Below are positions 51,409 to 59,803 of a stretch of DNA of 64,000 nucleotides, piece after piece. Below the pieces are notes generated by a model. The model saw only the letters and a list, made by a program, of their open reading frames with translations. It ran no database searches and was not told where the DNA came from. Both the position numbers and the translations under genes were made by a program. The DNA is from Paenibacillus sinopodophylli (GTDB lineage Bacteria > Bacillota > Bacilli > Paenibacillales > Paenibacillaceae). The DNA is taken from NCBI RefSeq assembly GCF_005930355.1, contig NZ_VDBO01000002.1:248001-312000 (forward strand), written 5' to 3'. Numbering within the stretch: position 1 is the first letter of the stretch; every line of letters starts with the position of its first letter.

Positions 51409-52476
51409 ATGAATGATCCGGTGCGATTGCAGTTACTGAAACAGATTAGTTCCGTCGATCATGTTGAGGGGCTGCGAAACCTGCGGGATCAGATACACGA
51501 GCATATGGAAGCTCTTCTCCCCACGCGTCCAGTCGAACAATTTAATGAACAATTAAATGAGGTACACGATGCGGTCATTGAACGCTCGGTTATTCTCGCA
51601 GAAGCGGAAATGGCACGGATGGGGAAGGGTTCTCCCCCCGTGCCTTACGCATATCTACTGTTCGGCAGCGGTGGTCGGAAAGAGCAAACTTTGTCAAGTG
51701 ATCAAGACAGCGGTGTTGTCTATGTTGATCCAGTAGCTGATTCAGCAGATGTGAAAATCTATTTTAAAGAGTTATGTGAAATTATCGTTCAGAATCTGCA
51801 GCATACCGGATACCCTCCTTGTGAAGGGAATGTCTTAAGCAGTAATTCGGAGTGGTGCTTGCCGCTTTCGGAATGGGCAGCCAAACTAGATCAATGGTTT
51901 GAAGAGCCTGCTTGGGAGGCTGTGCGGTATTTATTGATCATCGCTGATGGTCGCTGCGTCTATGGCGAGAAGAAACTTCTTGATGAGCTGAAAGATTCGT
52001 TTTTCACGGATATGCTGAACCATCCTATTATTTTGCAGCGCATGCTTGATAATACGCTGCGGCACAAGATGCTGCTTGGTTTTTTTGGGCAGCTATTGAA
52101 GGAGCAGTACGGTGAAGATGCGGGGAGCATCGATATTAAGTATGGCGCGTACATTCCTATGGTCAACTCGATTAGATTGTTATCTATTCAAGAAGGTATT
52201 CGTGAAACTTCTACGCTTGAGAGAATGAATATGCTGGTCAAAGCTGGTAAGTTGTCAGAAGCGGATGCAGCCATATATGGTGGGGCTTTTCGACTCTTCT
52301 TGCGCCTTCGCCTCATGACAACAGAACAGAATTCGGATGACCTGTACGCCAATAATGGCAAGCTGTCCAGCCGTAAACTGACGAAGGAAATGACTGATGA
52401 GCTAAAGAGCAGTCTGCGTCTAGGCAAGAAACTGCAAAGAGCAGTTCTCAAGCAAACCATGGGCAGGCTTACGTAA
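51409..52476 (+). CDS. DUF294 GlnD-like nucleotidyltransferase
   Basis: A 355-residue cytosolic protein; GGAGGGAGAG lies upstream. The nucleotidyltransferase motif LLFGSGGRKEQTLSSDQDSG is the DUF294 form of GSxxRxExxxxSDxD, carrying the metal-binding aspartates, and a further acidic segment and a helical C-terminal domain (about 180-350) follow. CBS and cyclic-nucleotide domains of longer DUF294 proteins are absent, and the HD and ACT domains of GlnD too. A role in modifying a nitrogen-signal protein or nucleic acid is inference. It sits between amtB and an exonuclease, with 12 bases to the next gene. Confidence 0.87.
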   Translation: MNDPVRLQLLKQISSVDHVEGLRNLRDQIHEHMEALLPTRPVEQFNEQLNEVHDAVIERSVILAEAEMARMGKGSPPVPYAYLLFGSGGRKEQTLSSDQDSGVVYVDPVADSADVKIYFKELCEIIVQNLQHTGYPPCEGNVLSSNSEWCLPLSEWAAKLDQWFEEPAWEAVRYLLIIADGRCVYGEKKLLDELKDSFFTDMLNHPIILQRMLDNTLRHKMLLGFFGQLLKEQYGEDAGSIDIKYGAYIPMVNSIRLLSIQEGIRETSTLERMNMLVKAGKLSEADAAIYGGAFRLFLRLRLMTTEQNSDDLYANNGKLSSRKLTKEMTDELKSSLRLGKKLQRAVLKQTMGRLT

Positions 52477-52488
52477 GGCGGTGGAGAA

Positions 52489-53223
52489 ATGAAAGATCAA
52501 AAAGGCGTCGGTCGTATGTGGAACCTATACAAAATGGGAGGATTTACGCCTGCCATCGCTTCTATGTTAGGCTCGCAGAACGCTCAGCAAATGGCATTTA
52601 TTCGCAATGTCAATAAAGAACAGCGCAAACAATCCATGTTCGACATGCCGCTTAGAGAACTTGAGGTCGTTGTGTTCGATCTGGAAACAACGGGTTTCTA
52701 TCCCAATAACGGAGATGAGATTATTTCATTCGGGGCCGTATTGCTGCGCGGTGGCGAAATTGCGGAGAGCGAGACGTTCTACAGCCTTGTTAACCCGAAG
52801 CGGAAAATTCCGAAAGCCATTATCGAGTTGACGGGGATTACGAATGAGATGGTTCAGGATGCGCCTGACTTGATGCAGGTGCTCCACGATTTCATGGAAT
52901 TTGTAGGCAGGAGATTGTTGATTGCACATGCTTCTGGACATGACAAGCAGTTTCTGAATGCGGCGTTATGGAGAACCTCCAAAGTGAATTTGAACCATAG
53001 GGTGCTGGATACGATGATGGTTGCCAAGTGGCTTGAGCCGAACCTGAGCGGATACAGTCTAGACGACTTGTTAGATAGCTGCTGTATCCCCATCACGGAT
53101 CGGCATCATGCGCTTCAGGATTCCATTATGACGGCAAAGCTATGGCAAAATTACTTGGCTCGTATTCTAGAGAGAAATATTACGACGCTTGGCGATCTGT
53201 ATGCTTATTTAAGTAAGCACTAG
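52489..53223 (+). CDS. DnaQ-like DEDDh 3'-5' exonuclease
   Basis: A 244-residue protein behind AAGGCGGTGG. The first 55 residues form a distinct N-terminal extension. The exonuclease fold then shows VVFDLETTGF (Exo I, Asp and Glu), AHASGHDKQFL (Exo II, Asp) and HHALQDSIMTAKLW (Exo III, His and Asp), all catalytic residues present. Similar stand-alone DEDDh proteins follow DUF294 genes in several phyla, so the pair seems functional. It may digest nucleic acid or remove a nucleotide modification; unproven. Its 3' end overlaps the convergent JAMM peptidase gene by 15 bases. Confidence 0.88.
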   Translation: MKDQKGVGRMWNLYKMGGFTPAIASMLGSQNAQQMAFIRNVNKEQRKQSMFDMPLRELEVVVFDLETTGFYPNNGDEIISFGAVLLRGGEIAESETFYSLVNPKRKIPKAIIELTGITNEMVQDAPDLMQVLHDFMEFVGRRLLIAHASGHDKQFLNAALWRTSKVNLNHRVLDTMMVAKWLEPNLSGYSLDDLLDSCCIPITDRHHALQDSIMTAKLWQNYLARILERNITTLGDLYAYLSKH

Positions 53224-53655
53224 CTCAAGCGGAACGAAATGACCAGCTGTACGGTAATAGGGCCTTACCTCGGGCTCTGTAATGTTGCGAAGTGACACAA
53301 TCCAATAGGAAAGCTCGGATGCGGGCAGGAAGCCTTCAGAGTCGCTAGAAGACGGAATCGCTTCTGTGCGCGGATGGGAATGGAATAAGCCGACAAGTGA
53401 TTGTCGGTTTTTTTGCATGGTGTAATAAGCGGCCGCCCATTCCGATGGATCGAAGGAGAAGGCGTGTGTCGGGTCGATGTGCGTATTGGTAATCGGGATG
53501 ATCGTGTCGATTAAGCGTTGGTCGCCAGTTGAATCTTCAGTAAAACTGCTGGCTAATATTCCACAGGCTTCGATCGGCTTAGCCTCCATACAGATGCTTA
53601 TTAGTTTCTTGTAGGCGAAGTGGGTAATGCAGCCTTTCATTTGTGCTGTCTCCAT
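53209..53655 (-). CDS. JAMM/MPN metallopeptidase (M67 family)
   Basis: A 148-residue protein; GGGAGGCC lies six bases before the ATG. The JAMM metal motif is complete: Glu in PIEACGIL, then HSHPRTEAIPSSSD, where the two His and the Asp fit H-x-H-x10-D exactly. Bacterial members cut isopeptide or ThiS/MoaD-type conjugates, or act on cell-wall or cysteine-synthesis proteins. It is cytosolic. It stands opposite the amtB operon and overlaps the exonuclease 3' end. Confidence 0.88.
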   Translation of the reverse strand: METAQMKGCITHFAYKKLISICMEAKPIEACGILASSFTEDSTGDQRLIDTIIPITNTHIDPTHAFSFDPSEWAAAYYTMQKNRQSLVGLFHSHPRTEAIPSSSDSEGFLPASELSYWIVSLRNITEPEVRPYYRTAGHFVPLELVLT

Positions 53656-53830
53656 TGCATGGCCTCCCTCATCAACTGTATATGGTTCTAGTATAGCGAA
53701 TTAAGCTGTCATGAGCGAATAGGACAAGCGCCAGCGTATGAACTTTATTGAAGTAACCGATAATAAAACAGAAGAGAAGTAGTGATTTCATGTTAAAAAT
53801 GACTATTTTATGGCTAATTGGCTTCTCGTC

Positions 53831-53859
53831 TTGAGGTTCCATATTGCACATGATACGAT
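53831..53859 (+). promoter_or_regulatory. Probable promoter of the thioredoxin-like gene
   Basis: TTGAGG, a 17-base spacer and TACGAT, about 45 bases before the coding start. The remaining 170 bases of this gap show no other feature. Confidence 0.5.
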
Positions 53860-53904
53860 GAATCCAAAGCTTTTGTTGAAATCGGGAGAGAAGGAAGGTA
53901 CATC

Positions 53905-54444
53905 ATGAAACGCGTTATCACTTTATTTACCATTGCATTCCTATTTGCAGGATTAGCTGTATTTCAATATAAAACGGATGGTAAGGAATCTGTCACATTA
54001 GCGGCTCCATCTGCTGATTTCAAACCTAAGGCGGGATTTGCAGCCACGGCGTTCAAGCTGCCTGACTTGGATGAGAAGTCTTATGAGATTGGAGGGCCGC
54101 AAGGCAAGCTTACATTCGTGAACTTCTGGGCTTCCTGGTGTGGACCTTGTGAGCTGGAAGCTCCGGATCTTCAGCGGCTACATGAAGAGTACGGCAACAC
54201 GATGCAGCTATACGGTGTAAATGCGACGAAGTATGATAAAGAGCGGGCAGCAAGGGATTTTGTCGTTGAACATGAGTTCACATTCCCGATCTTGATGGAT
54301 CGCGCCGGTGATGTGACGAAGCAATACAAGGTAGACACGTTTCCTACAACTTTTTTGATTGATGCTGAAGGAGTAATAAGGGAGCGCATAAATGGCGTCA
54401 TTACATATGAAGAATGGCAGCGACTGATTGAAAAGTGGATGTAG
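53905..54444 (+). CDS. ResA/TlpA-like membrane-anchored thioredoxin
   Basis: A 179-residue protein with an N-terminal anchor (about 4-22) and an extracellular thioredoxin domain. The active site is WCGPC (Cys79, Cys82) in FVNFWASWCGPCELEAPDL, followed by VDTFPTTFLID with the cis-proline. It resembles ResA, which reduces apocytochrome c haem sites, and also StoA-type proteins for spore formation. No ccs genes are near. GAAGGAAGG precedes the ATG. Confidence 0.88.
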   Translation: MKRVITLFTIAFLFAGLAVFQYKTDGKESVTLAAPSADFKPKAGFAATAFKLPDLDEKSYEIGGPQGKLTFVNFWASWCGPCELEAPDLQRLHEEYGNTMQLYGVNATKYDKERAARDFVVEHEFTFPILMDRAGDVTKQYKVDTFPTTFLIDAEGVIRERINGVITYEEWQRLIEKWM

Positions 54445-54489
54445 CATTATTTGTATGAAATGTAGGTGTTGTCATACCTATAGTAATGG

Positions 54490-54528
54490 AAAAGGCAGTC
54501 CCGAATTGCATTCGGGACTGCCTTTTTT
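54490..54528. terminator. Bidirectional terminator
   Basis: AAAAGGCAGTCCCGAA and its exact complement form a 16-base stem with a seven-base loop and T-runs on both sides, between the convergent thioredoxin-like and cimA genes. Confidence 0.9.
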
Positions 54529-54531
54529 GAT

Positions 54532-56148
54532 TTAATGATTAACCAGCCCGATCCGAAAAAGCGGATCAACATGTGCATTATCGACTTTGACCATGCCCAG
54601 AAGCGCGTAACGGATGCTGTCAACGAGTGCTTCCCAGCTTGCTTCAATTACGTTGTTGGACACGCCAACAGTACTCCAGGTGTTATCAAGCCCAGTCGAC
54701 TCAATTAGGACGCGAACTTTAGCTGCTGTAGCGTCCTTCTCGTCAATTACACGTACTTTGTAATCGGAGAGGTGAATACTCTCGATCTTTGGATAGAATT
54801 GCACCAGCGCCTTGCGCAGGGCGTTATCCAGTGCATTAACTGGACCGTTACCCTCAGCTACCGTGTACACCTGCTGGCCGCCGACGTTGATTTTGACAAT
54901 CGCTTCAGAAATCATCTGGCCATTCGTTTTCTCAACCAGCATTTTGAAGGACTCAACCTTGAATACCTCTTTCACATCGCCGTCGAAAGCTTCGCGCAGC
55001 AGAAGCTCAAGGGAGGCGTCTGCACCTTCGAATTGATAGCCTTGATGTTCAAGATCCTTGATTTGATCCATGATCAGCTTCGTTTTCTCGTTGTTTGCCG
55101 TTACGTCCAGACCAAGCTCTTTGGCTTTGGATATAATGTTGCTCTGACCAGCAAGCTCAGACACGAGAATACGTTGTTTGTTCCCAACAAGCTCAGGCTG
55201 AATGTGCTCGTAGGTTTTGGAATCCTTCATAATCGCCGAAACATGGATGCCGCCCTTGTGAGCGAATGCAGCGTTGCCTACGAAGGCTTGACCGACTGGC
55301 ATATGAACATTAGCGATTTCGCTCACATAGCGGGCCGTACCCGTAAGTGTACGAAGCTTGTCCTCTGGAAGTACGTCATACTTCATCTTGATCTGCAAAT
55401 TCGGAATAATCGAACATAGGTTGGCATTGCCGCACCGTTCGCCGTAGCCGTTAATCGTGCCTTGAATCTGACGCGCCCCAGCTTGAACTGCAGCAAGAGA
55501 GTTAGCGACAGCGAGCTCGCAGTCGTTATGCGTGTGAATACCGATTGGTGTAACAAGTTCTTGCTTGACCTTAGTTACGATCTCGTGAATCTCGCTCGGA
55601 AGCGTGCCGCCATTCGTATCGCACAGAACGAGCCAGTTCGCTCCGGCCTCTTGTGCTTTCTTGAGCACAGCAATTGCATACTCAGGGTTATTCTTGTAGC
55701 CATCGAAGAAATGCTCAGAATCGAACAACGCTTCCATTCCGTTCTGTTTCAGGAAAGCGATCGAATCATAGATCATGGCTAAGTTTTCTTCCAAAGTGGT
55801 CTGCAGCGCGGTATGTACATGGAAATCCCATGATTTCCCAACGAGTGTCGCTGCAGGTACGCCGGATTCCGCAATGCGAACGAGGCTCGCATCATGCTCC
55901 GCCAAGCTGTTTTTGCGACGGGTGCTGCCGAATGCAGTCACTTTGGCGTTAAGATTGAATGCTTTGATACGTTGAAAAAATTCAATATCCTTGCTGTTGC
56001 TGCCTGGATTGCCGCCTTCAATATAATGAACGCCGAGGGCGTCTAGCTTCTGGGCGATTTTTAATTTGTCATCCGCTGACAGGCTGATTCCTTCTCCTTG
56101 TGTACCGTCACGCAGCGTCGTATCAAATATGGAAATGTTTGTTGTCAT
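54532..56148 (-). CDS. cimA: (R)-citramalate synthase
   Basis: A 538-residue enzyme; GAAGGAGGCG precedes the ATG. The start IFDTTLRDGTQGEGISLSAD has the metal-binding aspartate and catalytic arginine of the DRE-TIM family; VLCDTNGGTLP and GIHTHNDCELA follow. The C-terminal half includes the LeuA allosteric domain. The sequence is of the long citramalate synthase type (TIGR00977). It condenses pyruvate and acetyl-CoA to citramalate, opening a threonine-independent route to isoleucine. The gene stands alone on its strand. Confidence 0.93.
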   Translation of the reverse strand: MTTNISIFDTTLRDGTQGEGISLSADDKLKIAQKLDALGVHYIEGGNPGSNSKDIEFFQRIKAFNLNAKVTAFGSTRRKNSLAEHDASLVRIAESGVPAATLVGKSWDFHVHTALQTTLEENLAMIYDSIAFLKQNGMEALFDSEHFFDGYKNNPEYAIAVLKKAQEAGANWLVLCDTNGGTLPSEIHEIVTKVKQELVTPIGIHTHNDCELAVANSLAAVQAGARQIQGTINGYGERCGNANLCSIIPNLQIKMKYDVLPEDKLRTLTGTARYVSEIANVHMPVGQAFVGNAAFAHKGGIHVSAIMKDSKTYEHIQPELVGNKQRILVSELAGQSNIISKAKELGLDVTANNEKTKLIMDQIKDLEHQGYQFEGADASLELLLREAFDGDVKEVFKVESFKMLVEKTNGQMISEAIVKINVGGQQVYTVAEGNGPVNALDNALRKALVQFYPKIESIHLSDYKVRVIDEKDATAAKVRVLIESTGLDNTWSTVGVSNNVIEASWEALVDSIRYALLGMVKVDNAHVDPLFRIGLVNH

Positions 56149-56265
56149 TAATGGGACGCCTCCTTCATTAATTGCCTACTCGAATTATAATTTATTATTA
56201 TAACACTTGTCATTGGGAAAGTAGAGGGGGTATGATTAAATTTTGTCTGAGAAGTAGAGGCACCG

Positions 56266-56294
56266 TTGACTTGACCCTATTGGAAATGTATGCT
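56266..56294 (+). promoter_or_regulatory. Promoter of the DNA polymerase IV gene
   Basis: TTGACT, a 17-base spacer and TATGCT, about 60 bases before the coding start. No SOS (LexA) box was seen near it. Confidence 0.65.
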
Positions 56295-56351
56295 TTGGGG
56301 GAGTTAGCTTTTGTTAGCTATGGTTTCCGACAGGTGGTGAACGGTCAGCGC

Positions 56352-57638
56352 ATGGCGAATGTAAGTGAGCATTATCCGGCCAAAGGCCGCGTTATTATAC
56401 ATTTAGATATGAACGCTTTTTATTGCTCGGTGCATGAAGCTGAGGAGCCGAACAAATATGCGGGCAAACCTACAGCGGTGTCCGGAAGCGTAGAACAGCG
56501 CAAGGGAATACTTGTGACATGCTCTTACACGGCAAGAAGCAAAGGCATTAAAACAGGAATGACAGTAAGACAGGCACTTCAGCTCTGTCCGGAGCTTATA
56601 TTAATAAAGCCTGATTTTACACTATACAGGAAGTACTCTCACGGATTTATGGCTATAGCCAGACAATTTACGCCTCTCGTGGAAGCGGTATCGATTGATG
56701 AATGCTATATGGATATTACAGGTTCCAAAGTGTTCGGCTCACCGCTTGAGATTGCGGAGCTGCTTCAGCGGCGAATTATGTCGGAGTGGTCGCTGCCTTG
56801 CTCGATCGGTCTCGCGCCTAATAAATTGCTTGCGAAGATGGCTTCTGACATGAAGAAGCCGAACGGACTCACTGTCCTGCGGATCCGCGACGTGAGACAT
56901 GTCTTGTGGGACAAATCATGCGATACCCTGTTTGGTATCGGGAAGAAAACAGCCGACAAGCTCATGAAGCTGAACATCAGAACAATAGGCCAGCTGGCAG
57001 CAAGCGACGAGCTTATGCTGAATAAGCATTTCGGCGTCATGGGGTCATGGATGAAATCAGCTGCGCATGGAATGGATCACTCGGAGGTCAATCCGAATCG
57101 TGAGCGAAACAAATCAATCGGCCATACAACGACGCTGCCGAGCGACCTAACCGCTCGTGAGGATGTGTACCGTGTGTTGCTTAATTTGGCCGACCAGACC
57201 GGTCGCAGGCTGCGGAGACAGAAGATGGTTGCGACAACCGTACAAATTACGATTCGCAAGCCGGACATGACGACGATTACCCGCTCTCATACACTCGCTG
57301 CACCTACTCAGACATCCGATGATTTCTACCTTGAGGCTTGCAGGCTGATTGACAGGCATTGGCGGGTTGGAGAGCCGATTCGGCTGCTAGGCATAACGCT
57401 TCAGAACCTGTCGCTGCTTGAAGAAACGGCGTTGCAGTTGGATTTGTTCAGCTATGAGCAGCAGCCGCGCAAAGAGGCCTTAACGAAGGCAATGGATTCC
57501 CTTCGCGACAAGTATGGAGAGAATGCGGTCCTAACGGCGGGAATGCTGGGTGATGATCCTTCAACCTTAATTAGGAATAAACGAATTCGCGGTACATCCT
57601 TGCAAAAGGATGATGGTTTGTTATATATTGATGATTGA
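56352..57638 (+). CDS. dinB: DNA polymerase IV (Y family)
   Basis: A 428-residue enzyme; GGTGGTGA precedes ATG 56352. The frame upstream of that lies in the promoter region. The start IIHLDMNAFYCSVHEA carries a catalytic Asp, and VSIDECYMDITG the other Asp-Glu pair. GIGKKTADKLMKLNI is the helix-hairpin-helix, and the C-terminus has the little-finger domain. It performs translesion synthesis. The end, after about residue 350, lacks a clear beta-clamp motif except LQLDLFSY, which fits QLxLF. Confidence 0.92.
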   Translation: MANVSEHYPAKGRVIIHLDMNAFYCSVHEAEEPNKYAGKPTAVSGSVEQRKGILVTCSYTARSKGIKTGMTVRQALQLCPELILIKPDFTLYRKYSHGFMAIARQFTPLVEAVSIDECYMDITGSKVFGSPLEIAELLQRRIMSEWSLPCSIGLAPNKLLAKMASDMKKPNGLTVLRIRDVRHVLWDKSCDTLFGIGKKTADKLMKLNIRTIGQLAASDELMLNKHFGVMGSWMKSAAHGMDHSEVNPNRERNKSIGHTTTLPSDLTAREDVYRVLLNLADQTGRRLRRQKMVATTVQITIRKPDMTTITRSHTLAAPTQTSDDFYLEACRLIDRHWRVGEPIRLLGITLQNLSLLEETALQLDLFSYEQQPRKEALTKAMDSLRDKYGENAVLTAGMLGDDPSTLIRNKRIRGTSLQKDDGLLYIDD

Positions 57639-57645
57639 AGCTTGA

Positions 57646-57933
<288 letters not shown>

Positions 57934-57947
57934 TCGTTTTGAAAATG

Positions 57948-57992
57948 AAAATATCCCCATTCGCTTATTTGTTAAGCGAATGGGGATATTTT
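57948..57992. terminator. Terminator after the ferredoxin gene
   Basis: AAAATATCCCCATTCGCTTA and a near-exact complement form a 20-base stem around TTTG, ending in TTTT. Confidence 0.85.
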
Positions 57993-58084
57993 GTTTCCAG
58001 CAGCCTTATATATAAAGACTGGGATACAAACAAAAGCCTGTTCTGCCGATATAGTGGATATATCACATGTTGGGAGGATGGGGG

Positions 58085-59485
58085 ATGGACTCTCCAGAAG
58101 ACCTATTTTATTTGAAGCAATTTGTAAAGCAGCACCCCGATAACCAGATGGGATGGTATTTGCTTGGCAAGCAGTACCTGCTTGAAGGCAAGGAAGGAAA
58201 GGCGAATTATTGTTTCCTGCAGGCTGGTGAGGTATATGACGCATTCGAGCATGAAAGTCATCCGCTATCTGAGAGCCAACTGCAGCTCGTTAAGGAATGG
58301 GGGCTGCGCGAGAGGAAAAAAAGACTCCTTCGGAAGACTGGCATGTTAGCGGCATTATTGCTGCTGATTGCTGTGCTTGCCCCAGCGAATGGAGCCATAT
58401 TTGAGCCGCAAGCTCCGCAGCCAACTGCAGTTGTTGACATCAACAGACCGCCAGTAGGCGCTGTGCTAATCCCTCATAAAGAACGAAACCCGATTGGAAG
58501 CGCTTGGAACAGCTTGATTGCGGCAGGCAATGAAGCTCCACAGGTTACTCTCGCTGCCCGTCTGGAGGAAGATACAGGCTATCGGAAATGGACAGGCCGA
58601 ACAAGGCTGCTTATGTCAGTAGAGAGAGAAGAGAGCAATGGCATGCTGGATGTGTCGATGCTGGACCAATTGACTTGTGATTGTGAGCCGGCAGAATCTA
58701 CTGCTGCCGAACAGCAATATCGCGAGTGGCAGGAGCGGCAGGAAACGCACTGGACGCTTGCAAGCGCGGTATTTCATTATGAACGCAAATATAAGAAGTG
58801 GCCGCAGCAGCTCGACGATCTCATCCAGCCCTATCCGAACAATGTAATCGCCGGTGAGCGTGAAGGCATGAAGGCTATGTTTCCTGAAGTGCTCAAAAAG
58901 CTCAAAGCTATGAAGTCTGACACACCAAGCGGTACTTTGCCTGCGTCGTCAGAACCTGGCACTGAAAGGGCACCGTCTGAATCCGAGAAGCCTAATACGC
59001 AGTCAATCGTCGGAAGCAATGGTATATTGGACAAAGAGTGGAGCTCGCCGCTCTCGATTGTTGTAGATAAATCTACGCACCGGCTTGCTATTGTTCAAGG
59101 GGATATTATTGTTCGCAGCTATCAGGTAGGACTTGGCGGTGAGGAAACACCGGAAGGAAGCTTCTACATAAGTGAGAAGGTTAAAAACCCAAACGGAAGT
59201 GATGATGGTATATTTGGGAGTCGAGGCATGACGCTGTCGGGGTCATTATACGCCATTCATGGTACCGATGAGCCTGAGAGCATTGGCAAGGATGAATCGC
59301 TTGGCTGCGTCCGAATGGGCAAGGACGATGTGGAGGAATTGTTCGACATGGTGCCACTTGGTACGATTGTCCAAATAAAAAACGGGACGCTTCCAACTAA
59401 GGTGCAGCAGCCAGCAGAACGTTTTGAGCTGGAGCCGCGCCAGAATGAAACCAATCCCGCGAAAGTGTATAAATGGTTAAATTAA
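58085..59485 (+). CDS. Membrane-anchored L,D-transpeptidase (YkuD) with cytosolic helical domain
   Basis: A 466-residue protein; GGGAGGATGG precedes ATG 58085. The first 85 residues are helical and resemble a TPR-like repeat (DNQMGWYLLGKQYLLEGKEG). A membrane helix lies at about 90-108, then a variable extracellular region to 310, then the YkuD domain. Its motif HGTDEP...SLGCVRM has the catalytic His392 and Cys408. It should form 3-3 peptidoglycan cross-links or attach proteins. The cytosolic domain on a YkuD enzyme is unusual and could sense an internal state. Confidence 0.87.
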   Translation: MDSPEDLFYLKQFVKQHPDNQMGWYLLGKQYLLEGKEGKANYCFLQAGEVYDAFEHESHPLSESQLQLVKEWGLRERKKRLLRKTGMLAALLLLIAVLAPANGAIFEPQAPQPTAVVDINRPPVGAVLIPHKERNPIGSAWNSLIAAGNEAPQVTLAARLEEDTGYRKWTGRTRLLMSVEREESNGMLDVSMLDQLTCDCEPAESTAAEQQYREWQERQETHWTLASAVFHYERKYKKWPQQLDDLIQPYPNNVIAGEREGMKAMFPEVLKKLKAMKSDTPSGTLPASSEPGTERAPSESEKPNTQSIVGSNGILDKEWSSPLSIVVDKSTHRLAIVQGDIIVRSYQVGLGGEETPEGSFYISEKVKNPNGSDDGIFGSRGMTLSGSLYAIHGTDEPESIGKDESLGCVRMGKDDVEELFDMVPLGTIVQIKNGTLPTKVQQPAERFELEPRQNETNPAKVYKWLN

Positions 59486-59488
59486 AGT

Positions 59489-59629
59489 TTACGAAGTGAA
59501 CACGAGGAGCAGCGCCACCGCAATAATAACGACACCTACGATAGAGCCGATCCAAACGAGCGCTTTCTTGTTTACCTCATCCTTCGGCTTTGCTTTTATT
59601 GTAGCGGGTTTTCTTTTGGGTGAACTCAT
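59489..59629 (-). CDS. 46-residue single-helix membrane protein
   Basis: Starts at ATG 59629 with AGAGAGG about ten bases upstream. The first 23 residues are basic and soluble (SSPKRKPATIKAKPKDEVNK), and the rest is one hydrophobic helix (IGSIVGVVIIAVALLLVF) ending in TS. That gives a small tail-anchored protein, probably with its N-terminus inside. No family recognised. It lies between the transpeptidase and pyrD genes on the opposite strand. Confidence 0.65.
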   Translation of the reverse strand: MSSPKRKPATIKAKPKDEVNKKALVWIGSIVGVVIIAVALLLVFTS

Positions 59630-59803
59630 CGACAATCAACCTCTCTATTTCGAAATAATAATGACTATGATCTCATTGTAATCGTTTTCTAGACAAGCCG
59701 CAATATAATGGATGCTTGCACTTCATGTGCAGGCTCTTTTCTTTTTGCCGTAAAAACGATAAACTGTCATGTAGAACATACAACTGAGATCGGAGTGGGT
59801 AGG

